A stretch of 64,000 nt of DNA. Source: an uncultured Lachnospiraceae bacterium. GTDB lineage: Bacteria; Bacillota; Clostridia; Lachnospirales; Lachnospiraceae. The notes beneath the pieces were generated by a model, which worked only from the letters and a program-made list of their open reading frames with translations, made no database searches and was not told where the DNA came from. Position 1 is the first letter of the stretch, and each line of letters begins with the position of its first letter. The stretch is from the NCBI GenBank assembly GCA_910587935.1, contig CAJUNP010000001.1, positions 186,001-250,000 on the forward strand, read 5' to 3'. The translations under genes and the position numbers were made by a program. Shown in pieces: positions 15,227-24,180 of this stretch.

Positions 15227-16321
15227 ATGGGAAAAACCAAAGAAATACTTTTAAAAATCAGGGATGCGGTCATGGACGGAAGGCTGGCTGCGGAAGATGT
15301 TCCGATTGAGGACTTGAAACAATGTGTATACGATGAACTGCAGGTAAACAGTATCACAGTTCCTGAACAGCAGGTTCCGGAAGTGCTGAATCGTTTTGAA
15401 CTGCTATGTAATTCGGTATCTGAAAAAGAGACGGATATAAGTAAGATACAGATGTTTCTGGATGCAATGATTCTTTGTGTGGATATGATTTCGCCGGTCA
15501 TTTATGCATTGATCAACGGAGATTATTGGCGTTATAAGCATCGGGAAAATGCAGATAATCCTGAAATTGCCGGTATCATTGAATATATTGATAAGGAACG
15601 CAGGGTACTTCCGATCAGCTATGATTTTGTTAAGGAATACGAGAAATATCCCGTAGAAGTTTATCGGGATGGGGAATGTGGGATGATGTATGTGCCTTAT
15701 AAAGGGCGGAAAATGTATTTTCCGGCAAGCTGGGACGGCCCCCGAATTGCCAATTATTATAGCGGCATTATGATGGAGCAGGATGAAAGATCGCCTCATT
15801 ATTATTACGATGAAGACTTCGGGGTAAGAGAGGGGGACGTTGTCGTGGATGCCGGAGCTGCGGAAGGTAATTTTTCGCTGGATTATATTGATAAGGCTTC
15901 AAAAATCTATTTGATTGAAGCCGATGCGGAATGGGTCGCGGCGTTGAAACAGACTTTTCGGAATGATGCGGAAAAAGTACGCATTATTGAAGGGTATCTT
16001 GGCAGTTTTCAGGAAGGGATTTATGTAAGCATTGACGGGTTATTTGAAGAGGAAGAAATCAATTATATAAAAATGGATATTGAAGGAGCCGAACGGGCGG
16101 CGCTGGCAGGTGCGGTCAAAGTATTGGAAAAAGGAAAAAACATAAGATGCGCAATCTGCGCTTATCATTGTAAGGGTGATGAGCAGAATATCCGCAGCGC
16201 TTTGGAAAGCCATGGTTTTGTGACAAAGACATCCAAAGGTTATATGTCCCCCGCATGGACGATGGAAGCGTATCTGGAAGCTGAGATCCGCCGGGGACTT
16301 GTATTTGGAAAGAAAGAATAA
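15227..16321 (+). CDS. FkbM family methyltransferase
   Basis: A 364-residue protein. Residues 1-190 are a helical N-terminal region not typical of minimal FkbM proteins. The C-terminal half is the S-adenosylmethionine-dependent FkbM fold: GDVVVDAGAAEGNFSLDY near residue 204 is motif I, YLIEADAEW ends the second strand, and INYIKMDIEGAERAAL near 280-295 is the family signature. FkbM enzymes O-methylate sugar hydroxyls. The ATG at 15227 has GAGGGAGA 6-8 bases upstream and is preferred to the ATG at 15221, which overlaps the upstream stop. It is one of three FkbM proteins here (others at 29044 and 32729) and is the only one without the Rossmann-like module. Confidence 0.85.
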   Translation: MGKTKEILLKIRDAVMDGRLAAEDVPIEDLKQCVYDELQVNSITVPEQQVPEVLNRFELLCNSVSEKETDISKIQMFLDAMILCVDMISPVIYALINGDYWRYKHRENADNPEIAGIIEYIDKERRVLPISYDFVKEYEKYPVEVYRDGECGMMYVPYKGRKMYFPASWDGPRIANYYSGIMMEQDERSPHYYYDEDFGVREGDVVVDAGAAEGNFSLDYIDKASKIYLIEADAEWVAALKQTFRNDAEKVRIIEGYLGSFQEGIYVSIDGLFEEEEINYIKMDIEGAERAALAGAVKVLEKGKNIRCAICAYHCKGDEQNIRSALESHGFVTKTSKGYMSPAWTMEAYLEAEIRRGLVFGKKE

Positions 16322-16351
16322 TGGAATAAAGCGGTGAAGGAAGACGGCGGT

Positions 16352-19300
16352 ATGTGGGAAAGCATAAAGCAACTGGTTGAAAATGGTAATTATGTGCAGG
16401 CAAAGCAGGAGCTTGATAAAGAAAAGGCAGTTTCAGGATGTCCGGATGATTTATTTGCAGTTCTGGATGCCAGCGTCTGCGAAGCCATGGGGGACGAAGA
16501 CGGCATGTTTGATGCCATTGCGGCAGGACTTGCCTGTAATCCTGAGAATTACGAACTATATTATCTGCTGGGGTGTTTTTATTATAAGAAAAATCCCGAT
16601 CAGGCATTTTTGTGTTTCCAGAATGCGCTGTTTTATTGCGGCAATAAGGAAGATCTTGACGTAATCCGCGCCGGAATGGAGGCGCTTAGGCAGGATTATG
16701 ATATTACAGTCAGAAACACGGATATTGTGATTGTTTCCTACAATGCATGTTATCTTTTACAAAAAAATCTGGAAAGTATCCGCAATACGCTTTTAAAGGG
16801 AACCTACCGGATTATTGCCGTAGATAACGCTTCGGATGACGGAGCGGCGGAATGGCTGGAGGAGCAGGAGGATGTTATTCTGATCCGAAACAGGGAAAAT
16901 AAAGGCTTTGCACATGCCTGTAATCAAGGGGCAGCAGCTGTCTCTGACGAAGAGAGCAGGGAAAATAATATATTTTTACTGAATAATGATACGCGTCTGG
17001 CCGTCAATTCTTTGTTCTGGCTTCGCATGGGTTTATATGAAAATGAGAAAACCGGCGCTGCGGGAAGCTATTCCAATTATGCCGGTAATGAACAGCAGCT
17101 TGATATTGCCTTTACTCTTCCGGGTGAATATCTGCAGTATGGGGCAAAACTTAATATTCCCTTAAGGCATCCATATGAAGAAAGGGTCAGACTGTCCGGT
17201 TTTGCCATGCTGATAAAAAGAAATGCATGGAATCTTGCCGGGGGGATGGATGAACGGTTTACGCCGGGATATTTTGAAGACGACGACCTCAGCATGCAGA
17301 TTCTGCAGAAGGGGTACAGACTGGTTCTATGCAGGAACAGTTTTATATATCATGCCGGAAGCCAGAGCTTTAAAGACCGGGAGGATGTCGAACAGATTCT
17401 GCAGGAGCACCACGGATTGTTTATAAAAAAATACGGGTTTGATATTCTGGAGTATGCATATCCGGCCAAAGATCTGACGGCCGGTATACCTTACGGTGAA
17501 AGGGATGAATTTAATATTTTGCAGATCGGAAGCGGTCTGGGGGCGGATTTAAAGTGGCTGCGTACGGTTTATCCGGGAGCGCATGGAGTGGGACTTGAAA
17601 CGGACGAAGCGCTTTTTCGGTCTTCGGCGGACACAGAGGCTGTTTTCCGTAATGCGGAAGATTTGACGCAGGTTTTTAACATTCCGGTATTTGATGTTTT
17701 GATTATGAATCAGAGAGTATATGGAACGTTGTCTGATAATGATAAAAGGATTTTGGCGGGATTATGTAAACGGAACTGTGCGCTGCTGCCGGCAATTAAT
17801 CCCTATGATACGTTTCCGTTTGATAAGATTAAGCTGGTTATATGGGATTTGGACGATACTTTTTGGCAGGGTACGCTTAGCGAAGGAAATGTATCATTTT
17901 CGGAAAAGAACATCCGGCTTGTGCGGGATCTGGCGGATCACGGCATTGTGAATTCCATTTCTTCCAAAAACGACGCATCCCATGTGAATTCCGTTTTGCA
18001 GCAGTTAAAGCTGGAATCGTTATTTGTATTTAACGATATTAACTGGGATGACAAGGGAATTCAGATTCGGCAGAAACTTGCGGATATGGGGCTGAGGGCG
18101 GAGAATACGCTTTTTATTGACGATAACGCAAGAAATCTGGAAGAAGCGGTCTGCATGAATGAAGGAATCCTTACGGCTTCGCCGGATATTATACCTTATC
18201 TGGCTAATTATGCGTATTCATGCAGGGTGGCGGATATTGGACATAAACGTCTTGCCGGATATAAAGTTCTGGAAAAAAAGAGAACGGTACGAAAAAAGTT
18301 TGATACGCAGGAAGCATTTTTATATGACAGCGATATCCGGATAGAGGTTATGGATAATTGTTTCGATGAACTGGATCGGATTGAAGAACTGGTCAGGAGA
18401 ACGAACCAGCTGAATTTTACGAAAGTGCGAAGCAGCCGGGAAGAGCTGTCAAGGATGTTAGCAAACGACTGGAAGGATTGCGGATACATAAAGGTTTCGG
18501 ATAAGTACGGGGATTACGGAATCGTTGGTTTTTATTGCTTTGACAGGCAGAAAAACAGACTGGAGCATTTTCTGTTTTCATGCAGGATTCTGGGAATGAA
18601 AGTGGAACAGTATGTTTACAGGAAGCTGGGGTATCCGAAGATAGAGGTGGTGCAGCCGGTGGCCGGGGCATTGGAGCAGGGGACGGTTATTCCGTGGATA
18701 TCAGAAAAAGCGGGGATAACACATTTGCCGGATGCTTCAGGAGAAAACCGCGTGAGAATTCTCATGAAGGGGCCCTGCGATATGAGCGCAATAGAGAGTT
18801 ATTTAACGGGCGGTAAGGTTACGACGGAATTCAACTATATAAACAACCGTAATTTTATTACCGCCGGACAGAATCATTCCATGCACATTTGGGAGAGCGC
18901 TAATTGCCGGGACTCAGAAATCGATGCCATACTTCGTGAAGTTCCGTTTCTGACGCAGGGAGATTTTGAGACTATGCTGTTTCGGAAAGAATATCATGTT
19001 GTTTGTTACAGCCTGCTTCCGGACTGCCATGCCGGCTTATACCGCAATAAGCAAACCGGATTATATGCCAGCTTCGGAAGTGTAAATTTTGATTTGACGG
19101 ATGAAAAAAATATTCCGGGATATATAGACGGAACGTGTACCAATCATCTGTATCCCTTTACGGAAAAAATTATAAAGGATTTTGCCGGGAAATGGGAGTT
19201 TGTGGGGACAACGCCGCCGGAACTGTTAATCCGCAATCTGGATTATATGTATGAACATGCGCCGGGACGCCCCAGGTTTGTCCTGCTTTTGGGCAGCGAG

Positions 19301-19537
19301 ATCGAATATGAAGGGATAAACGAAGAGTTTGCAAATCATGCCCCGCGGCATAAAGAAATCAACCGTCTGGTAAGGGAATTTGCCGAAGACAGGGAAAGAA
19401 TTACGCTGGTTAATACGACGGATTTTATTCGTTCCCAGGCCGATTACGAGGACTGCATTAACCATTTTTCCAGGAATGTTTATTATGATCTGGCTACGGC
19501 GGTGTGTTCGTGTATTAATAACAGGATGCAAATGTAA
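16352..19537 (+). CDS. Giant fusion: GT2, methyltransferase-like, FkbH (HAD-IIIC plus GNAT-like), SGNH-like
   Basis: About 1,061 residues, far longer than any single family. Residues 1-110 are TPR-like helices. Residues 123-370 are a GT2 domain (TDIVIVSYN, then AVDNASDDGA and LLNNDTRL as the DxD site, and YFEDDDLSMQIL). Residues 385-490 look like a methyltransferase (FNILQIGSGLGADL). Residues 495-790 are FkbH-like: the HAD nucleophile motif VIWDLDDTFWQGTLSEG, SSKNDASHV, FIDDNARNLEEA, then a GNAT-like part (RRTNQLNFTKVR). Residues 805-1055 are SGNH-like, ending DCINHFSRNVYYDLA. FkbH proteins load a glyceryl group from 1,3-bisphosphoglycerate onto a carrier thiol. The protein may therefore add a sugar and then acylate it. 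The start at 16352 follows AAGGA by 10 bases; a GTG at 16334 is the alternative. No acyl carrier protein is seen nearby. Confidence 0.75.
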   Translation: MWESIKQLVENGNYVQAKQELDKEKAVSGCPDDLFAVLDASVCEAMGDEDGMFDAIAAGLACNPENYELYYLLGCFYYKKNPDQAFLCFQNALFYCGNKEDLDVIRAGMEALRQDYDITVRNTDIVIVSYNACYLLQKNLESIRNTLLKGTYRIIAVDNASDDGAAEWLEEQEDVILIRNRENKGFAHACNQGAAAVSDEESRENNIFLLNNDTRLAVNSLFWLRMGLYENEKTGAAGSYSNYAGNEQQLDIAFTLPGEYLQYGAKLNIPLRHPYEERVRLSGFAMLIKRNAWNLAGGMDERFTPGYFEDDDLSMQILQKGYRLVLCRNSFIYHAGSQSFKDREDVEQILQEHHGLFIKKYGFDILEYAYPAKDLTAGIPYGERDEFNILQIGSGLGADLKWLRTVYPGAHGVGLETDEALFRSSADTEAVFRNAEDLTQVFNIPVFDVLIMNQRVYGTLSDNDKRILAGLCKRNCALLPAINPYDTFPFDKIKLVIWDLDDTFWQGTLSEGNVSFSEKNIRLVRDLADHGIVNSISSKNDASHVNSVLQQLKLESLFVFNDINWDDKGIQIRQKLADMGLRAENTLFIDDNARNLEEAVCMNEGILTASPDIIPYLANYAYSCRVADIGHKRLAGYKVLEKKRTVRKKFDTQEAFLYDSDIRIEVMDNCFDELDRIEELVRRTNQLNFTKVRSSREELSRMLANDWKDCGYIKVSDKYGDYGIVGFYCFDRQKNRLEHFLFSCRILGMKVEQYVYRKLGYPKIEVVQPVAGALEQGTVIPWISEKAGITHLPDASGENRVRILMKGPCDMSAIESYLTGGKVTTEFNYINNRNFITAGQNHSMHIWESANCRDSEIDAILREVPFLTQGDFETMLFRKEYHVVCYSLLPDCHAGLYRNKQTGLYASFGSVNFDLTDEKNIPGYIDGTCTNHLYPFTEKIIKDFAGKWEFVGTTPPELLIRNLDYMYEHAPGRPRFVLLLGSEIEYEGINEEFANHAPRHKEINRLVREFAEDRERITLVNTTDFIRSQADYEDCINHFSRNVYYDLATAVCSCINNRMQM

Positions 19538-19558
19538 AAGGAAATGGTGTAGGAAAAC

Positions 19559-20479
19559 ATGATAAAAGTTATACTTTGGGGGCCGTGTGCCGAATATGAT
19601 AAGTTTTTAAAATATTTTGAGTGTGAAATATTAAAAAATAATATGATCATAGAGGCAATTGTTTTAAATGAAGAGAATCTGATTCGTTCGATAGACGGAA
19701 TTGAGGTTATCAGAATCGATGAATTGTTGGTTCGATCATATGATTACCTGATAGATATGAATCAGGTGGATCAGAGGTTTGTTATAAGAATATTGGAGTT
19801 GTTAAATATCCCCCGTTCCAAGGTGATACCGGCAAGGGTATTCGGACAGCCTTTCTTTGATCTGTTAAGATATATTCAGGTAAAGGAAAGCAGGGTAAGT
19901 ATTATTGCCAACACCTGCTGGGGGGGGTATACATACAATTCTCTTGGATTGGAATTTACGTCGCCGTTTATTAATATGTACATGAATGCGGACGATTATT
20001 TGAAAATGCTGGGGAATTTCCGGCGTTATATGGAACTGCCGCTGCATTTCATTGAAGAAGGTTACGAGCCGGGACTATCGCGGAATTTTCCGGTTGCCGG
20101 TTTAGACAATATAAAATTATTTTTAAATCATTACACGGATTTTAATTCTGCAGCTGTGATTTGGAACAAAAGAAAGAGCAGAATAAATTATGACAACTTA
20201 TTTGTAGAAATGGCGATTAACCGGCAAGAGGACATCGACAAATTTTTAGGGCTGCCATTTAAACATAAAATAGGATTTACAACCTTCCCTTGTAACGAAC
20301 CGGATATTCTATATTTTCCGATTACCGACAATGGGTATCTTCAAAATAAGTATCCCGGAGGATTTGGATATTTTGTAAACAGTATTGCAATGGCAGTGTC
20401 AAATGAATGTAAACCGTATGATATCTTGAAATTGTTGAATCATGAAGAGGATTATCTGCGGCTCTCGATGTATGGATAA
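19559..20479 (+). CDS. DUF1919 exopolysaccharide-type protein with Rossmann-like N-terminus
   Basis: A 306-residue protein. The N-terminal 100 residues (VILWGPCAEYDKF, then an acidic strand end and IEVIRIDEL) have the same pattern as the Rossmann-like module found in the radical SAM and FkbM proteins downstream. From about residue 115 it matches DUF1919: IIANTCWGGYTYNSLGLEF, then SPFINMYMNADDYLKML, and later FTTFPCNEPDILYFP. DUF1919 proteins sit in capsule and exopolysaccharide loci. Their reaction is not established, although a transferase role is often assumed. It lies between the giant fusion and the NeuB-like gene with short gaps. The ribosome binding site is weak (AAGGAAATGG, about 15 bases upstream). 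Confidence 0.7.
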   Translation: MIKVILWGPCAEYDKFLKYFECEILKNNMIIEAIVLNEENLIRSIDGIEVIRIDELLVRSYDYLIDMNQVDQRFVIRILELLNIPRSKVIPARVFGQPFFDLLRYIQVKESRVSIIANTCWGGYTYNSLGLEFTSPFINMYMNADDYLKMLGNFRRYMELPLHFIEEGYEPGLSRNFPVAGLDNIKLFLNHYTDFNSAAVIWNKRKSRINYDNLFVEMAINRQEDIDKFLGLPFKHKIGFTTFPCNEPDILYFPITDNGYLQNKYPGGFGYFVNSIAMAVSNECKPYDILKLLNHEEDYLRLSMYG

Positions 20480-20524
20480 GAATATATGAATAAGCAGGAG
20501 AGTGTGAGGAAGGAGAAACAGGAT

Positions 20525-21349
20525 ATGGGAACTTTTATAACAGCGGAAATAGGAATTAACCATAATGGAGATTTGGAGCTTGCGAAGAAGCTGATCGATC
20601 TGGCGGCGGAAGCGGGATGCGATGCGGTGAAGTTTCAGAAAAGAACAATTGATAAGGTTTATACACAGGAATATCTGGCCGGCGAAAGAGTCAGTCCGTG
20701 GGGGACGACGCAAAGGGAGCAGAAAGAGGGATTGGAATTTGGTCTTGAGGAGTACCGGGAGATTGACAGATACTGCAGGGAGAAGGGGATAGAATGGTTT
20801 GCATCCGCCTGGGATGTGGATTCTCAAATATTTCTGCGGCAGTTTGATCTCAAATATAATAAAGTTGCGTCCGCCATGCTGGTGAATGATGCATTGCTTC
20901 AGGAGATTGCAAAAGAGAAAAAATATACGTTTATTGCTACCGGAATGAGCACATGGGAAGAGATCGACCATGCGGTGGCGGTTTTCAGGAAGTATGACTG
21001 TCCTTTTGAACTGATGCATTGTAACAGCACCTATCCTATGAAAGAGGAAGACGCCAATTTACTGTTGATGCACCGATTAAAGGAACGGTATGGATGTAAA
21101 GTCGGCTACAGCGGACATGAGGCGGGAGTTCTGGTCAGCATCTGCGCGGCGGCAATGGGGGCGGCATCCATAGAGAGACATATTACGCTGGATCGCAGTC
21201 TCTATGGAAGCGACCAGAAGGCATCGATTGAACCGGACGAGCTCAAAGAGCTGGTGAAGGGCGTCAGGCAGGTAGAACAAATTCTTGGGAACGGAGAAAA
21301 GATTTTGTCGGAGGCGGAAGCGGCAGTAAAGGCAAAGCTGAGGGGATAA
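20525..21349 (+). CDS. NeuB-like ulosonic/nonulosonic acid synthase lacking the C-terminal SAF domain
   Basis: A 274-residue TIM-barrel protein of the NeuB family, which condenses phosphoenolpyruvate with a sugar such as an N-acetylmannosamine. Seen are AEIGINHNGDLELAKKL, DAVKFQKR, WFASAWDVDS, YNKVASAM, FIATGMSTWEEI, MHCNSTYP, VGYSGHEAG and ERHITLDRSLYGSDQKASIEP, together the active-site set of the barrel. Typical NeuB is about 340-350 residues with a C-terminal antifreeze-like (SAF) domain that reaches the active site of its dimer partner. Here the protein ends right after the barrel. The start at 20525 has AAGGAG 9 bases upstream; 20486 is the longer alternative. Its direct partner is a KdsC-GmhA fusion, so the substrate may be unusual. 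Confidence 0.85.
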   Translation: MGTFITAEIGINHNGDLELAKKLIDLAAEAGCDAVKFQKRTIDKVYTQEYLAGERVSPWGTTQREQKEGLEFGLEEYREIDRYCREKGIEWFASAWDVDSQIFLRQFDLKYNKVASAMLVNDALLQEIAKEKKYTFIATGMSTWEEIDHAVAVFRKYDCPFELMHCNSTYPMKEEDANLLLMHRLKERYGCKVGYSGHEAGVLVSICAAAMGAASIERHITLDRSLYGSDQKASIEPDELKELVKGVRQVEQILGNGEKILSEAEAAVKAKLRG

Positions 21350-21354
21350 TAGAT

Positions 21355-22431
21355 ATGATAAAGCTTGTTATTTTTGATATAGACGGGGTTATCACCGACG
21401 GCTCCATCATTGTCGATACAATCGGGAAAGAGCAGAAAAAAATAAATCTGAAGGATATCGATGCTATTTTCCAGATTAAAAGAGAAGGATACCGGCTGGC
21501 GGCTATAACCGGAGAAGACTCGGATATTGTAAATTATTTTGAGCGAAGATTTCCCTGGGACTATTTTTATAAGGGTAATAAGAGTAAGACCGATGCCATT
21601 CGGGAAATCCTGCAGAAAGAAAATCTGACAAATGAAGAAATCTGTTATATCGGGGACGGAAAATATGACGTAGAGCCCCTTGCGTACGCCGGACTTGGTA
21701 TTTGTCCCCGGGATGCCATCGATAAAGCGAAACAGGCGGCAGATATGATCCTGCAGCAGAACGGAGGTTGCGGCTGCCTGTGGGAATTGCTTGACATATT
21801 GAAGACTTATAACGACGGGGCGGTTCCTGAACATTATTTTTATCAAAGGCTGGCAGGGCATACGGATATTTTCAAAAAAATGGGTTCCGACATGGAACTG
21901 ATTCAAAACGTCATGGGTCTGGCGGAGGATATTTACGAAGCGCTTCTAAACGGCGGCCGCCTGTTTTTGTGCGGAAACGGCGGAAGCGCGGCGGACGCAC
22001 AGCATATTGCCACAGAATTTATCAGCCGTTTTTTTCATGAAAGACCGGCGTTAAATGCGGAGGCATTAACGGTTAATACGTCGACCCTGACTGCGGTGGG
22101 CAATGATTACGGCTATGAACGGATTTTTGTCAGGCAGTTGGAGGCAAAAGCGAAAAAGGGCGATGTGTTAATCGGAATTTCTACCAGCGGTAAATCTAAA
22201 AACGTGACGGAAGCGTTAAAGTATGCAAAGGAAAACGGAATCAGAACCGCTCTGTGGATGGGAAGCTTTGATTCTGCACAGGTTGGCGGATTCTGTGATT
22301 ATGTGATCAAAGTGCCTTCCGAGGTGACGCCCAGAATACAGGAGGCCCATATGTTTATCGGGCATACTCTGGCGGAATATATAGAGCAGAAGATTGTTTC
22401 GGAGGATAAACAGAATGATAAAGGTATCTGA
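21355..22431 (+). CDS. KdsC-type phosphatase fused to GmhA-type sugar isomerase
   Basis: A 358-residue two-domain enzyme. Residues 1-150 are a HAD phosphatase of the KdsC/NeuA-tail type: VIFDIDGVITDGSI carries the nucleophile, then AAITGEDS, KGNKSKTDAI and CYIGDGKYDVEPL. Residues 165-350 are a SIS domain close to phosphoheptose isomerase GmhA: LCGNGGSAADAQHIATEF, LTVNTSTLTAVGNDYGYE, ISTSGKSKNV and TPRIQEAHMFIGHTLAEYIEQ. GmhA converts sedoheptulose 7-phosphate to heptose 7-phosphate; KdsC removes phosphate from ulosonic acid phosphates. The fusion, with a NeuB-like synthase just upstream, suggests a dedicated route to a long-chain ulosonic acid. The expected CMP-sugar synthetase is not in the window. 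The gene overlaps the ThDP gene by 17 bases. Confidence 0.85.
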   Translation: MIKLVIFDIDGVITDGSIIVDTIGKEQKKINLKDIDAIFQIKREGYRLAAITGEDSDIVNYFERRFPWDYFYKGNKSKTDAIREILQKENLTNEEICYIGDGKYDVEPLAYAGLGICPRDAIDKAKQAADMILQQNGGCGCLWELLDILKTYNDGAVPEHYFYQRLAGHTDIFKKMGSDMELIQNVMGLAEDIYEALLNGGRLFLCGNGGSAADAQHIATEFISRFFHERPALNAEALTVNTSTLTAVGNDYGYERIFVRQLEAKAKKGDVLIGISTSGKSKNVTEALKYAKENGIRTALWMGSFDSAQVGGFCDYVIKVPSEVTPRIQEAHMFIGHTLAEYIEQKIVSEDKQNDKGI

Positions 22432-24160
22432 TTATGTCATGAACTTCCTGAAAGAAAAAGGGATAAAAGAGATTTTCATGCTGCCAGGCGGAGGCGCCAT
22501 GCATTTGCTTGATTCCCTGGGAAAATCGGGCATCGATTATATTTGTTTTCAGCATGAGCAGGGAGCGGCCGTTGCGGCGGAGGCTTATGCGCAGCATACG
22601 AATAAGCCGGGCTGCCTTCTGGTTACGTCCGGTCCGGGAGCAACCAATGCCATTACGGGCGTTACTGCCGGCTGGATCGATTCTACGCCGATGTTTGTTC
22701 TGTCAGGCCAGTCAAAAAGAGCCGATCTGGTGGGGGAGAAGCAGGTAAGGCAGATCGGTTCGCAGGAAGTCCAGATTATCGATATGGTAAAACCGATTAC
22801 CAAGTACGCGGTGCAGATCATGAAGCCTGAAGAGATCCGATATCATTTGGAACGAGCGTATTATGAATGTACCAACGGACGTCCGGGACCCGTATGGCTT
22901 TCCGTTCCCCTGGATGTACAGGGAGCCGTTGTTGATGAAGAAAGCCTGAAGGGATTTATACCGGGAGAAGTTCTCCAAAAAGATATTTCAGGGGATGTTT
23001 TAAGAGTTGTAGATTTGCTGAAGGAGGCAAAAGCGCCCCTGTTTATAGCCGGAAACGGTATTAAGCTTTCCGGAGCGGAGGAAATATTTTATAAGTTTTT
23101 GAAAAAATTGAAAGCGCCGGTTCTGACTACATGGAAGACGATCGATATGTTTGCTGAGAACGATCCGGTTTATGCAGGTCATCCGGGTATTATGGGAGAC
23201 CGGGGAGCCAATAAGATTTTGCAGGAGGCAGATCTGTTGATTTCCGTAGGAAGCCGGCTTGATACCAGCATTACTGCGTTTAATGATGCGCTTTTCGGGA
23301 AAAATGCCAAAAAGGTAATTGTAGATATAGACGAACATGAAATAAACCGGATGGAGATGCCAAAAGAAGTGGAAATTGTTTCGGATGCGGGAGAATTTCT
23401 GGCTTGCCTGACAGAACTTATTTGGGAAGAAAAACTGCCGGATTGGAGTGAATGGCTTACTTATTGCAAGGAGCTGAGAAACCGGTATCCGCTAGTTACA
23501 GACAGGCATAAGGATACGGGCGATTATGTAAGCGCTTACTACTTTATAGACGAGCTGTGCAAAACGCTTCGGGCGGATGATGTAATCGTACCGGAAAGCT
23601 CCGGAGGCGCCGGAGAGATTACTTATCAGGCGTTTCACATCAAAAAGGGACAGAAAATGAAAAACGCGGCGGGTCTCGGTTCCATGGGATTCGGTCTGCC
23701 TTATGCCATAGGTTCCTGTATCGCGAACGACAGGCGCAGAACCATACTGATTAACGGGGACGGCGCTTTCCAGTTAAATATTCAGGAGCTTGAAACTTTG
23801 CACCGGTTAAGGCTGCCGGTTAAAATATTTATCTGGTGCAATAGCGGATACGCCAGTATACGGAATATGCAGCGGGGGAATTTTGAAGGCCGGTATGTGG
23901 CGAGCAGCGAGGACAGCGGCTTTACCGTTCCGGATATCGGCGCGGTGGCAAGGGCTTACGGTTTTAGAACCTGTGCCATGAGAAGCAATGAGGAAATGCT
24001 TCAGATGCTGCCGGAGATTATGGCGGACGACGAACCGGTGCTTTGCGAAGTGTTTATTTCGCCGGATGAAACGGTCTGGCCGAGAGTGAAAGCGACGGTT
24101 TTGCCGGACGGCAGTATGAAATCCGGGGAACTGGAGAATATGTGGCCGTATGAAGAATAA
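22415..24160 (+). CDS. ThDP-dependent acetolactate-synthase-like enzyme
   Basis: A 581-residue protein with the full three-domain layout of thiamine diphosphate enzymes. The catalytic glutamate lies in ICFQHEQGAAVAAEAYA near residue 50. SGPGATNAITGVTAGWIDS follows, and the GDG...N cofactor motif is INGDGAFQLNIQEL near 445 with the asparagine in WCNSGYAS. No regulatory small subunit is present, and the gene sits among sugar genes. A dedicated sugar-modifying role, such as the two-carbon transfer by YerE in yersiniose synthesis, is therefore more likely than branched-chain amino acid synthesis. The start at 22415 has GGAGG 9 bases upstream; the earlier in-frame start at 22394 is inside the preceding gene. 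It overlaps that gene by 17 bases, which suggests coupling. Confidence 0.8.
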   Translation: MIKVSDYVMNFLKEKGIKEIFMLPGGGAMHLLDSLGKSGIDYICFQHEQGAAVAAEAYAQHTNKPGCLLVTSGPGATNAITGVTAGWIDSTPMFVLSGQSKRADLVGEKQVRQIGSQEVQIIDMVKPITKYAVQIMKPEEIRYHLERAYYECTNGRPGPVWLSVPLDVQGAVVDEESLKGFIPGEVLQKDISGDVLRVVDLLKEAKAPLFIAGNGIKLSGAEEIFYKFLKKLKAPVLTTWKTIDMFAENDPVYAGHPGIMGDRGANKILQEADLLISVGSRLDTSITAFNDALFGKNAKKVIVDIDEHEINRMEMPKEVEIVSDAGEFLACLTELIWEEKLPDWSEWLTYCKELRNRYPLVTDRHKDTGDYVSAYYFIDELCKTLRADDVIVPESSGGAGEITYQAFHIKKGQKMKNAAGLGSMGFGLPYAIGSCIANDRRRTILINGDGAFQLNIQELETLHRLRLPVKIFIWCNSGYASIRNMQRGNFEGRYVASSEDSGFTVPDIGAVARAYGFRTCAMRSNEEMLQMLPEIMADDEPVLCEVFISPDETVWPRVKATVLPDGSMKSGELENMWPYEE

Positions 24161-24180
24161 TGGAAAGAGGAACGTGAAGC

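Noticed and set aside
22415..24160. Acetolactate synthase for branched-chain amino acids
   Set aside because: No regulatory small subunit or ilv/leu genes nearby, and the gene overlaps a sugar gene; a sugar role is more likely, though not proven.
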